A DNA stretch of 64,000 nt from DATBJG01 sp963790545 (GTDB taxonomy: Bacteria > Acidobacteriota > Vicinamibacteria > Vicinamibacterales > JAMQPK01): positions 930,001-994,000 of the forward strand of contig CAWBPA010000017.1 in NCBI GenBank assembly GCA_963790545.1, read 5' to 3'. Positions 28,025 to 37,926 of this stretch are shown piece after piece. Below the pieces are notes generated by a model. It was not told the DNA's origin. It was given only the letters and a program-made list of their open reading frames with translations, and did no database searches. Within the stretch, counting starts at the first letter, position 1, and each line of letters begins with the position of its first letter. Both the position numbers and the translations under genes were made by a program.

Positions 28025-29755
28025 CTATGGTATTCCCGGCGGAGGAACGCGCCGTCTGGTCGCTTGCTCGAACGAAAAAGCCAGCTCCAGCAACCGTGGT
28101 TCCGCGCAGGCAGCGCCTGTAAAGCTGACGCCATAGGGCATCGGCTTCGCATCGAAACCTGCAGGAAACGGCGGTGGCGCATCGTTGGGCACGAGGCCGA
28201 AGGGCACGATGACGGTCGGATAACCGGGCTTGGCGGCAATCGAGGCGCCGACTCCTGCCGGAAACAGCAATGCGTCGAGCTGGTGCTCGGTCAGCGCGGC
28301 GTCGATGCCCTGAGTGGCAGCCAGCCTGAGATCCTTCGCCCGATCGGTCTCATATCGTACCCGATCAGTCTCGAGATCAACTTCGTCCGAAATGTCGAGC
28401 TGCGATTGCCCGTACTTGAGCGTGCCGGCATCGCGATGCGCCAGGTTGAAGGCCCTCAACTCGCTCAGCGATTTGACGGGCGCACCAGGCCCCAGCGTCG
28501 CGAGCCATCGGTTGAAGTCGCGCTTCATGCCGTATTTGAAGACGGTGGAGCACTCGTGGTCAGTGCCCTTGGCGCCTCGCGTTCCCGAGCAGACTTCCCA
28601 GAGAACCAGATTGCTCGCCGCATCGGTCGCGCGAACGCTTGGAATATCGGCAGGATCCACAACGGTCGCGCCTTCGCGAGTAAGCACGGCAATCGCGTCG
28701 GTCATGGTTTTTCGCGCAGCGTCCGAAAGCCCGCCGCCCGGCGGACGCCCTGGGACCGGCACAGGGTCGTAGTAGAACGCACGCGGTATTCCAATGCGTG
28801 CTCCCTTCAAGCCATCGCGGCGCAGGAACGGTGTGTAGTCGCCGCGCAAAGGCGGCGCGCAACGGCCCGTGGCTGGATCGTTCGGATCAGGTGACTCCCC
28901 TTCCAGCACACCGAGCAGGATGGCGGCATCGGTGACCGTGCGGGCCATCGGACCGGCGGTATCCTGATCCGCGGTAATGGGAATGATCCCGTGACGGCTG
29001 ACGCGTCCGACCGTCGGCTTGATGGCCGCGAGCATGTTCTGCGTCGCCGGGCTCAGGATCGAGCCTGAAGTTTCGGTGCCGATATTGGCGGCCCAGAAGC
29101 TGGCGGTCGTGCCGATGCCCGAACTGGATCCCCCGGTCGCGAGCGCCGGGCGCCCGTCCGACCTGCCTTCTCGCGGATCGCGCCGGGGATCGTATGGATT
29201 CATCCCATATCCGGTCAGCGCGTTGTAGTTGGTCGGCATCGGCGTTGGTGGACCAGCCACCCAGTTGGCCAGCTCGGTCATTCCGGTTTTGGCGATGATG
29301 ATTGCACCGGCGTCACGCAGGCGCGTGGTCAGCGTCGCCTCGTAGGGTGGCACGAATCGGTCGAACACCAGCGCACCGCCGGTCGTCGGCATGTCGGTCG
29401 TCTGGATGTTGTCTTTCAAGGCAATCGGAATCCCATGGAGTGGTCCTCGGACACGGCCTTGCGCGCGTTCGCGATCGCGCGCGAGAGCTTCTTCGATCAC
29501 TCTTGGATTGACAGTGATGATGGCGTTGAGCTTGTCTTCGTACAGCGCGATGCGCGTCAGATATTGCACGACGAGCGCATGCGAGGTGAGACGCCCATCC
29601 GTCAGGGCCGCTTGCAACTGCGGGATGGTGGCTTCAACGACCGACATCGGCGTGACGCTCGACGTCGGCTGATCGTCGCGGCGCTCGCCCTGCGCGCCGA
29701 GAACCAGAGAAGCTGTGCAGACCGATGTCGATAACGCTGCGATCAGACGCTTCAT
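28025..29755 (-). CDS. Secreted amidase (amidase signature family)
   Basis: A protein of 576 aa with signal peptide MKRLIAALSTSVCTASLVLG. The amidase-signature triad is visible: Lys in GIPIALKDNIQT, cis-Ser in ATGGSSSGIG, and nucleophile Ser in NIGTETSGSILSPA, plus GRVSRHGIIPIT and DTAGPMARTV. These enzymes hydrolyse carboxamides. The exported form with this long insertion is usually annotated only as amidase, and the substrate is unknown. I chose the ATG at 29755 for the signal peptide; the frame is open to 29857. It lies 13 bases after the amidohydrolase stop and is probably co-transcribed with it. Confidence 0.88.
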   Translation of the reverse strand: MKRLIAALSTSVCTASLVLGAQGERRDDQPTSSVTPMSVVEATIPQLQAALTDGRLTSHALVVQYLTRIALYEDKLNAIITVNPRVIEEALARDRERAQGRVRGPLHGIPIALKDNIQTTDMPTTGGALVFDRFVPPYEATLTTRLRDAGAIIIAKTGMTELANWVAGPPTPMPTNYNALTGYGMNPYDPRRDPREGRSDGRPALATGGSSSGIGTTASFWAANIGTETSGSILSPATQNMLAAIKPTVGRVSRHGIIPITADQDTAGPMARTVTDAAILLGVLEGESPDPNDPATGRCAPPLRGDYTPFLRRDGLKGARIGIPRAFYYDPVPVPGRPPGGGLSDAARKTMTDAIAVLTREGATVVDPADIPSVRATDAASNLVLWEVCSGTRGAKGTDHECSTVFKYGMKRDFNRWLATLGPGAPVKSLSELRAFNLAHRDAGTLKYGQSQLDISDEVDLETDRVRYETDRAKDLRLAATQGIDAALTEHQLDALLFPAGVGASIAAKPGYPTVIVPFGLVPNDAPPPFPAGFDAKPMPYGVSFTGAACAEPRLLELAFSFEQATRRRVPPPGIP

Positions 29756-29768
29756 GGAACGGATGTCG

Positions 29769-31452
29769 TTACCGATGGTCCTCCACGGCCTGAAAGGGGC
29801 CGGCCGCGTACACCATTTTTCCGCCGACCATCGTGAGCAGCGACTCGATGCTGCCAACCTGGTCGACCGGAACGGTCAGGTAATCTTTTGATAAGACCGC
29901 AAGATCGGCGAGCTTCCCGACCTCGAGCGAACCCCGCGAGTGTTCGTCGCGTGAAAACCACGCGCTGCCGCGGGTGTAGAAACGGAGCGCGTCCGCGCGG
30001 CTTGGGGTTTCTTCTGGGCCGCGCAGCGCAAGGCCACCGACGGTCTTGCCATCGAGAAACCACTGCAACGCGGTGAACGGATTGTAAGACGCCACACGAT
30101 GGGCGTCGGTGCCGGCGCCAATCACGACACCCAATTGTCGGGCTGTCTCGACCGGCGGCGCCCGCCGCGCCGCGGCGGCCCCGACACTCTGCTGAAACTG
30201 CTCGCCGCCGAAGTACATGGCATCCTGGACGGTCCAGCCGACGCCCAGGGTTTTCATGCGCTCCAGGCTGTGGACCGAGGCATCGTTCAGATGGGCGATG
30301 GACCAGCGCAGCCCGGCAATCGGCACCTCTTTGTTGACGCGCTCGAACAGATCCAGCAGGTGACCCACCGACGCGTCGCGAGACCAATGCATCGTCATGG
30401 CCATCCCACGGCTGGCAGCCCAGCGGGCTATTTCGAAGTACCTGCTGCTTGTCCGCCTCTGACGGCTTCTCGTTGTTGTTCATGGCCACCGTAATTCGCT
30501 CGCCGAGGCCGTTGAACCGAAGCATGTTGTCGCCAAATCCCATTGGGAGAACCGAAGTCAGGGCCTTGAGCTCCGCCAGCTCCGAACCCGGAGTCTGGCC
30601 GCACAGGCTGTACGCGACGCGCACGGTCATCTGTCGCTCGCGCCACACTTTGAACACAGCCTGATAGTCCTCGGGACCCAGGTTGTTGCCGCCAGGATCC
30701 ACGACACCGGTCAGGCCCAGCCGATTGAGCTCCCGGAAGAACTTCTTGGTACCCTCGACCTGCTCCTCGAACGTCGGCCTGGGTAACCGGTCGAAGAGCG
30801 CGATAATCGCACCCTGCGGGCCCGTGATGCCTCCGGTCGGCTGGCCATTCGGATCACGATCCAGCCTGCCGTTGGCGGGAAGATCCGCGTCGCTCGAAAT
30901 GTTCAACGCCTTGAGCGCCGCCGGCGTCAGCAGCGCCCAGCCATAGCCGAGCTGAACGTACACCGGGTTGTTTGGAGCTGCCGCCACGAGCTCGGCTTGT
31001 GTGGGCCGCCGGTTCTCCTTGAACTGCTGGACGTTCCATCCGCCAGCCACGATAAGCCATGCGCCGGGTTTCATTGTCCGGGCGGCCGTGCGAATTCGCT
31101 CGAGCGCGTCGGCGAGCGACGGGGCCCCAATCCAGTTCACCTCGGTGGCAAAGCTGAGAGCCGCGCGAATGGCGTGCAGGTGCGAGTCGATGAGCCCCGG
31201 TATCACCGTCCGGCCCTGCAGGTCGATCACGCGCGTGGCCGGGCTTGCCAGCTTTCGGAGATCGGTGCTCGTGCCAAGCGCGACAATCTTCCCGTCCTGT
31301 ACCGCGACCGCTTCGCGAACGGAGAACTGATCGTCGACCGTCAGCACCTTTCCGTTCACCAGAATGGTGTCGGGGCTTTGGGCCATGACCCAGGACGGCC
31401 CCCAAAGCCCGAGCGCGACGAGCAGAGCGACCATCCGCAGCTGCGTGTTCAT
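29769..31452 (-). CDS. Secreted amidohydrolase (YtcJ-like; one frameshift)
   Basis: About 560 aa. Signal peptide (MNTQLRMVALLVALGLWG...AQS) is followed by the composite beta-sandwich and TIM-barrel amidohydrolase. It has metal motif PGLIDSHLHAIRAA, SIAHLNDAS, GVVIGAGTDAHRVASYNP, and the C-terminal GSLEVGKLADLAVLSKD. It belongs to the metal-dependent amidohydrolase family 3 (YtcJ type), with unknown substrate. The frame breaks at 30438-30442. On the coding strand CAGCAGGTACTTC should likely read CAGCAGTACTTC, giving QQYFEIARWAASRGM. This is one of the GTAC-linked indels. It is upstream of the amidase in the same direction, so the two may act on related amides. Confidence 0.87.
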
Positions 31453-31592
31453 TTGGGACCTTTCGATTATCGACCTAACCCCGTTTTCAGTTCTCCGTAT
31501 TCCGTTATCCGTTCCTGTTAGTCATCGGAGTCAGATCGATCGAGAACATGTCAGACGGGCACGGAAAACGGACGACGGAAAACGGAAAACGA
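31453..31592. repeat. Low-complexity CGGAAAACGG/CCGTTATCCG element
   Basis: Two arms of similar low-complexity text face each other: CCGTATTCCGTTATCCGTTCC at the left and GGAAAACGGACGACGGAAAACGG at the right. This is an imperfect inverted repeat of the type seen in intergenic gaps here. No gene is visible. Confidence 0.6.
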
Positions 31593-32514
31593 CTAGCGCA
31601 CCCGGACCAGACGTTCACGCGCGGCCAGGAAACTGAAGAGCGCGTAATCGAGCGGTTTCGACGTGTTCATCATTGCGTAATCGATGCGGTTCTCTGTCAA
31701 CCGCGACTGGAGGGTGGCAATGTGCTGTTTGACGAGCGCCCGATATTGGTCGGCCAGAGTGGAAGGCACCACGGGAATCTGCTCGCCGCTCTCCATGTCT
31801 TCGAAGCTCGACGCTTGATCGAAACCGAAATCGATCTCGGCGGGATCCAGCACGTGCATCACGATGAGGTCATTCCCCCTGAACCGCAGGGGTTTGAGCG
31901 CCTCGATGATGTTCTCGGGCTCTTCGTACAAGTCTGAAATCACACACAGAATGCCGCGGCGTCCGAAGTGCTCCGCCATGCGATAGAGCGGTTCTCGAAG
32001 GCCGCCTGGCTTACCGGCCTGTACGCGATCGAGGGTGTGCAACACGACTTCCAGATGTTTGGCCGACGGCGGTACATGATCCACGATTTCGTTGTCGAAC
32101 GTCATGAGGCCGACACGGTCTCGCTGACGATTGGACATGTACGTCAGACACGCCGCCAGATATTTCGCATACTCGAGTTTGGAGGGCCCGCCGCTCGAGA
32201 AGCTCATGGATTTCGAGATGTCGAGCAGCACCGAAAAATTCGCGTTGGTGTCGGCTTCGTACCTGTTTGACGTAGTAGCGATCGGTTCTGGCGTACAGGC
32301 GCCAGTCCACGCGTCGGATATCGTCGCCTGGCACATACCCACGATGCTCGGCAAAGTCGACGGAGGCGCCAAAGAAGGGCGACTTGTGCAAGCCGTTGAT
32401 GAAGCCGTTGACGACGGTTGTCGCCAGCAGCTCGAGGTTGCCGATCCGTGCGAGAACCTTCGGATCGACAAACTGCGCGCCGGCCATCGTGCTTTCGCGT
32501 TCGCGTTGAGTCAT
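31593..32514 (-). CDS. DUF58 protein of the MoxR locus (one frameshift)
   Basis: About 307 aa. The N-terminal half has the DUF58 core: HKSPFFGASVDFAEHRGYV, PGDDIRRVDWRLYARTDRYY. The C-terminal half is a degenerate VWA fold: FSVLLDISKSMSF, VGLMTFDNEIV, ILCVISDLYEEPENI. DUF58 proteins work with MoxR AAA+ ATPases and VWA proteins. The frame breaks at 32259-32263. On the coding strand AAACAGGTACGAA should be AAACAGTACGAA, giving YVKQYEADTNANFSVL, exactly as the family requires. It follows MoxR in the same direction, with a repeat element between them. Confidence 0.88.
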
Positions 32515-32519
32515 ATTTA

Positions 32520-32640
32520 GTGCTCGCGGGGCCCCACCCCCGCTCGCTCAAGACCGACGCGCTCGCGTTACACGCTCGGCGTCGGGTGTCCTTGTCGGTG
32601 TCGTACGTAGCGCAGGCCTTTAGGCCTGCGAACGGTCGCC
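32520..32640. repeat. GGGGCCCCACCCCC and GTAGCGCAGGCC palindromes
   Basis: Two different elements sit side by side. CGGGGCCCCACCCCCG at about 32527-32543 is also found at 40254-40267. CGTAGCGCAGGCC-TTTA-GGCCTGCG at about 32607-32632 is of the GTAG family. They separate MoxR from DUF58. No gene is visible. Confidence 0.75.
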
Positions 32641-33667
<1,027 letters not shown>

Positions 33668-33705
33668 TCTCTCTCCGTAGCGCGGGGGCTTCAGCCCCCG
33701 CGTCC
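33668..33705. repeat. GTAGCGCGGGGGC palindrome
   Basis: GCGGGGGC-TTCA-GCCCCCGC preceded by GTA forms a perfect hairpin between the DUF4159 copy 3 stop and the MoxR start. It may partly terminate or process the message between these co-directional genes. Confidence 0.75.
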
Positions 33706-34488
33706 CTAATGCGTCAACCCGTACAACACGTAGTTCGCGCCGAACTTGTACGCTTCGTTCGACAGATCGACGGGCACGTAGCCCGTGTCAGAAAACTCCC
33801 AGTATTCCCCGAGGTCGTTATTGTAGTTGGCAATGAGCAGCAGGCGCTTGGTCGGATCGTTGTCCTCGAACATGCCATAAAACCGGGGCGGCAGGCCGCC
33901 GTACGGCGGGACAAACTTTTCCGGCGCGTCGATCTCGAAGAAGGAATGAAAGATTGGACTCGACCCGTCCAGCAGCACCATTCGCCCATCCGGCATGACG
34001 CGACGCATTTGCGTTTCGAAGTTGTACCAGTCCTCGGCACGAAAATCGTCGAAAATGACGAACCCACCCTTCAAGAGGTAGCGGCGCAACGCGATCGCCT
34101 CTTCCTCGTCGACGACCCAGAAGCCGGGTTCCGACATGTATGCAATGGGATACTTCGTGAGTTCGGGATCCGTCAGCGAAAAAATATTGCTGCCGTCAAC
34201 CCGCGCATCCACTGCGCTGATCTCTTTGACGATCTTCGACAGGTGAGTGTCGGCGGTCGGATAATCGTGCAGCCACGGCGGGTCTCGACGGAAGCCACCG
34301 AAGTCGGTCGGGTAGCGCAGACGCACGAAGGTGAACCGGCCGTTGTACGGCACGTTCGACGAGCTCCAGTCAGGGTCGGCGCTCCGTCCAAACCCGAAGA
34401 ACCCGCGAGGCGACTGGGCCAGCGCGACCGCGCCGGCCGCCATCACGACCAGGCCCAGGACGACGGCGGTGCTATTTCTTTTCCTCAC
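33706..34488 (-). CDS. DUF4159 protein, copy 3 (secreted)
   Basis: A divergent DUF4159 protein of 260 aa. It has a signal peptide ending GAVALAQ, then YNGRFTFVRLRYPTDFGGF, WLHDYPTADTHLSKIVKEI, YLLKGGFVIFDDFRAED, MVLLDGSSPIFHSFFEID and LLLIANYNNDLGEYWE. It differs more from copies 1 and 2 than they differ from each other. It starts at a GTG (34488) and overlaps the 3' end of the caspase-like gene by 17 bases, so it is in the same operon. Its family is known from MoxR/VWA loci but has no assigned reaction. Confidence 0.87.
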   Translation of the reverse strand: MRKRNSTAVVLGLVVMAAGAVALAQSPRGFFGFGRSADPDWSSSNVPYNGRFTFVRLRYPTDFGGFRRDPPWLHDYPTADTHLSKIVKEISAVDARVDGSNIFSLTDPELTKYPIAYMSEPGFWVVDEEEAIALRRYLLKGGFVIFDDFRAEDWYNFETQMRRVMPDGRMVLLDGSSPIFHSFFEIDAPEKFVPPYGGLPPRFYGMFEDNDPTKRLLLIANYNNDLGEYWEFSDTGYVPVDLSNEAYKFGANYVLYGLTH

Positions 34489-35503
34489 GCTGCTTGATGT
34501 CGCGGTTTTTCAGGGCAAGCTCGGTTGCCAGCTTCTCCAGCTCGGCCTCGTACTTTTCCGGCGGCATCGTGGACTTGATCGCGCCGAGCTCACTGATGCG
34601 CCGCTCGAGGGCCAGCCGCTCTTCGTACAACGCCTTCAGCGCCGGGTCTGTAATCGGGGCACCCGAGGCGCCCGTGATGGGCGGCGTTCCAAGATACAGG
34701 GTGGCGGCGACGCGCCCGTCAGGCTTGAGCACGTCGGGATCCTGGATACCTTCGCCGTCGCCGTCATCGTCGAGCAGCGCGTGCTCGGTTTGAAGAAACC
34801 CCTGTTTTTCGAACGCGCGCTGCACCTGTCCACGCGCGTAGAGAAATGCCTCGAGCACCGACACCCGACGGTCTTTGTTGCCATCCGCCGTCTCGCTCGT
34901 CAAGGCTTCGACGAAGAAGGCTCCGAACTGCGTGTCGAAACGCTCGGCACCCGTCCGGGTCGCCGTGAGAATCGTGCGCCGCGGTCCCGACAGCGCCTTG
35001 ACGAACTCCCCGCTGGAGCTGGTGGTGTTCACGAAGACGATACGTTGCGTCTGAAACCGGCCGAGCAACTTGCCAAAATCTGCAGCGGCCAGATCCGGTC
35101 CGGGCAGATTGAACCGGGCGTCGTTGCCGTCCGAGCTGCCGTGTCCGAAGAGCACCACGTACACGATGTCGTTGGGCTTGGCCCTGGCGGCAATGCCCGC
35201 GAGTGCCTTATCAATCGCATCTCTCGTCGAGCGGCCGGCGATGTGTTTGGGATCGCGCTCCGGTTTTTCAGACAGGAAAATCACCTGTTCGGCGGGCAGC
35301 TGAAACTTGTTTCGGACGGTGTCTACGAGGCGGGAGGCCCAGTCGAAGAATCGATCGCCATGCTCGGCGTCACCCTCGAGACCGGTGACGACGAGCAGGT
35401 GCGAGTCCTGGGCGGCCGCTGGACGCGCGAGTGCGAGCACGAACAGAAGCGCGCAACTAATCGAGCGGCAGAGGCGGGTGCGCGTAGTCGAAGGACACGT
35501 CAC
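34472..35503 (-). CDS. Secreted caspase/C13-fold protein lacking the usual catalytic Cys
   Basis: About 343 aa. The signal peptide ends LARPAAAQ. The caspase-haemoglobinase fold is suggested by VVTGLEGD, then DIVYVVLFGHGSSDG (position of the catalytic His), RIVFVNTTSSSGEFVKAL (where active members have a Cys before Ser-Gly), RTILTATRTGAERFDTQFGAFF, and an EF-like DGNKDRRVSVLEAF. The Cys is replaced by Thr/Ser, so it may be a pseudo-protease or use Ser. A charged C-terminal coiled coil (ERLALERRISELGAIK..) follows. The GTG at 35503 overlaps the VWA gene stop as GTGA with AGAGGA upstream, which fixes the start and shows translational coupling. Confidence 0.8.
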   Translation of the reverse strand: MTCPSTTRTRLCRSISCALLFVLALARPAAAQDSHLLVVTGLEGDAEHGDRFFDWASRLVDTVRNKFQLPAEQVIFLSEKPERDPKHIAGRSTRDAIDKALAGIAARAKPNDIVYVVLFGHGSSDGNDARFNLPGPDLAAADFGKLLGRFQTQRIVFVNTTSSSGEFVKALSGPRRTILTATRTGAERFDTQFGAFFVEALTSETADGNKDRRVSVLEAFLYARGQVQRAFEKQGFLQTEHALLDDDGDGEGIQDPDVLKPDGRVAATLYLGTPPITGASGAPITDPALKALYEERLALERRISELGAIKSTMPPEKYEAELEKLATELALKNRDIKQREEKK

Positions 35504-37785
35504 GCCAGTCCTCTGGCCCGCCGGAACGACCACTCGCCAAACACAAGGGCGACAAGCAGGAACAGCAGGGCCGGCATATCCCAGAGATCACGTTCTTCCA
35601 CAACCGTGACCCCACGGCCGGTGTAGTTGATGTCTTCCGCCAAGCCGGCAACATTGTCCGCCGTGTAGAAGCGGCCGCCGGTCTCGGTGGCAATCCGACG
35701 AAGAAGCGGTGCACGCATACCTGAATCGAAGTACTCCGCATCGCCAGGCGCCACGCGCACGAAGCCGGTGTCGGTGCCCAAGGTCTTCCCGTCGCGCGAG
35801 GCCTCGACCTTGATGCTATGCAGTCCCTCTTCCTGCAGCGTGAACGTGCCCCGATACTCGCCGTCGCGCTCGGTCGTCCAGTCCATCGACACATCGGATA
35901 CTTTGCCCGTCGGGCTCGTCACCTGCGCCACGACGTGCCCGTTGTTCACCTCGACCCACGTCGCGTCGGCCACATCCGCAAGGAGCGTGACCGTATCACC
36001 GGGATCGACGCGATCGTGCGAGGTGCGCACTTCAACCTGGCCCGGCACGCCGTCGACGAGCCATCGCAGCAACCGCCGCCACAGGTTCTCGTGGGTCATG
36101 TCCTCGAGCGGGATGCTCACATCCATCTGCCAGGCCCACGAATCCTGAATCGGCATGACCAGCGACTTGCCGCGCCCGTAGCGCTGGAACGCCAGGACGA
36201 CCTGGTTTTGACGATTCTTGTCGACACCGTTCAAGAGAACCGTGGCACCCGGCTTGACGCGCCGGATCGGATTGACCGACGACAAAGACGGCAGGTCCTT
36301 CCAGCGCGCTGTGGACTGACGCTCATCGGCGCCAATTTGCACGGCGGGATGCATCGCCCCTTCGCGCGTGGGTTCGACGCTGAGCTCCGTGTACTGCTCG
36401 CCGTCCTCGCCGTCTCCCTTGCCGCCCGGCTCGAGAATGACCGGAAGCACTTCGGCAACGGGCGTGCCCACGTACCCGCCTTCAGCAAACGCACGGCGGC
36501 CGCCGAGCGCGAGCAATCCGCCGCCACGCTTGTTGACGAAGTCCCCAATCATGCGCTGCTGATCGGGCGTAAAAGCCGCCGCTTCGACGCTGCCGAGAAT
36601 CATGCCGCGATAGGTAAACAGCTCTTCCCGGGTTTTGGGAAATCCGCTGACCAGCTCTTCGGGCGTGTCCACGTCGAGCCTGAGGTATTTGTTTTCCGCG
36701 GTCCGCTGAAGCAGGACCACCTGCAGGTTCTTGTCGTCCGCGACGGCCCGACGGATGAAGGCCACTTCCGAGTGCGGCTCGCCGTCGAAATACAGGATCT
36801 TCTCGCGCCGATCCTGTACTTGAATGAGGGCCTCGCGCGCGTTGTTCTGGGCAATCTGCTCGCCTTCCTGCGGCGGCACCCGGAAACGGAACAATCGGGC
36901 TCCCGCGTCGGACGCCGTGAAGTGGACGCGCACGGTGCCCGGTTCACCGCCCGACGGCAGTTTGACCATTTCGCGCGCGATGATCCGCCCCTCGTCCTCG
37001 ACCTGAATGGGAATCTCGTTCCCCCCGTATCCCGCCTGCGCCACCGCGACGTCCACGACGAGCGACGTGCCTTTGAGCACGGTGCGCGGCGTCTGCACAC
37101 GGTTCACTTGAATGTCCTTGGTTGCGTTCTCGCGGCCCAGCCCGACTGTAAAGACCGGAATGGCTTCGGCCTTGAGTGACAGGAGTGCCGGAGCGACCGA
37201 TCCATCGGTCGTATCCGCACCGTCCGTCACCATGACGAGACCCGCCAACGGAAGCCCGGCAAGCTCTTCCTTCGCCCGTTCCAGCGCGTCCCCAACCCGC
37301 GTCTGCGTCCCGCCAAACGTCAGATCCGCCGCTCCCTGAACGCGTTCGACCGACGACGAGAATCGGAAGAAGCGGAGGACGAACTTGCCGGCAAGCGCCT
37401 CCAGAATCTTGCTGTCCTTTCCGAAGAACTGACGAGCCAGCTCGGCGCGCGGCTTCCCGCCATCGGCAATCTGCATGCTGCGGGAATCGTCCAGCAGCAC
37501 CGCGACGAAGTTCTGCTGCGGCACGGCCCCGCGAAGCACCAGCACCGGACGGAAGAGACAGAAAGCAATCACTGCAAGCGCTGCCAGACGCAAGGCGACG
37601 AGCACCGCCTGGTCGCGCTTGGTTTGCGGCTTCACACCACGGTAGGTGAAGAGCGCGGCGCCGGCAACGGCCGCAGCGACGAGAATGCCGGCCGACAACG
37701 GCCACGCCGCCCCGAACGCGAGGTCGCCCTGTGAAAAGATCGACGGGCGATACTTGAAGAAGAACGAAAAAATCGATTCAAACAC
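35500..37785 (-). CDS. Large membrane VWA protein with amidotransferase-like domain
   Basis: A protein of 761 aa. Two N-terminal membrane helices (residues about 25-50 and 60-85) precede a VWA domain with FVAVLLDDSRSMQIADGG (DxSxS MIDAS) and GLVMVTDGADTTDG. Beta-sandwich domains and a class I glutamine-amidotransferase-like domain follow (TPDQQRMIGDFVNKRGGGLL, ALGGRRAFAEGGY), then another beta domain and a C-terminal membrane helix (ALLFLLVALVFGEWSF). It heads the operon VWA, caspase-like, DUF4159, MoxR, DUF58. It parallels the BatA/VWA protein at 20-22 kb in architecture. A role as an envelope platform acted on by MoxR is inference. Confidence 0.88.
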   Translation of the reverse strand: MFESIFSFFFKYRPSIFSQGDLAFGAAWPLSAGILVAAAVAGAALFTYRGVKPQTKRDQAVLVALRLAALAVIAFCLFRPVLVLRGAVPQQNFVAVLLDDSRSMQIADGGKPRAELARQFFGKDSKILEALAGKFVLRFFRFSSSVERVQGAADLTFGGTQTRVGDALERAKEELAGLPLAGLVMVTDGADTTDGSVAPALLSLKAEAIPVFTVGLGRENATKDIQVNRVQTPRTVLKGTSLVVDVAVAQAGYGGNEIPIQVEDEGRIIAREMVKLPSGGEPGTVRVHFTASDAGARLFRFRVPPQEGEQIAQNNAREALIQVQDRREKILYFDGEPHSEVAFIRRAVADDKNLQVVLLQRTAENKYLRLDVDTPEELVSGFPKTREELFTYRGMILGSVEAAAFTPDQQRMIGDFVNKRGGGLLALGGRRAFAEGGYVGTPVAEVLPVILEPGGKGDGEDGEQYTELSVEPTREGAMHPAVQIGADERQSTARWKDLPSLSSVNPIRRVKPGATVLLNGVDKNRQNQVVLAFQRYGRGKSLVMPIQDSWAWQMDVSIPLEDMTHENLWRRLLRWLVDGVPGQVEVRTSHDRVDPGDTVTLLADVADATWVEVNNGHVVAQVTSPTGKVSDVSMDWTTERDGEYRGTFTLQEEGLHSIKVEASRDGKTLGTDTGFVRVAPGDAEYFDSGMRAPLLRRIATETGGRFYTADNVAGLAEDINYTGRGVTVVEERDLWDMPALLFLLVALVFGEWSFRRARGLA

Positions 37786-37926
37786 AGCTGGGGAGCCATT
37801 CTATCCCAAAGACAGTGGTCAATGGCCAGTCGTCAGTGGCCAGTTATCGCCGAAGGTGGTCGGGCACCAAGAGCGCGCCGGCGGCGGACGTTTGTTGTCT
37901 GAGCAATAACCACTGACCACTGACCA
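37786..37926. repeat. TGGTCAGTGG-type inverted repeat
   Basis: AGTGGTCAATGGCCAGTCGTCAGTGGCC at the left is matched by ACCACTGACCACTGACCACT at the right end, enclosing about 55 bases of ordinary sequence. This is the same family as at 22211. No gene is visible. Confidence 0.7.
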
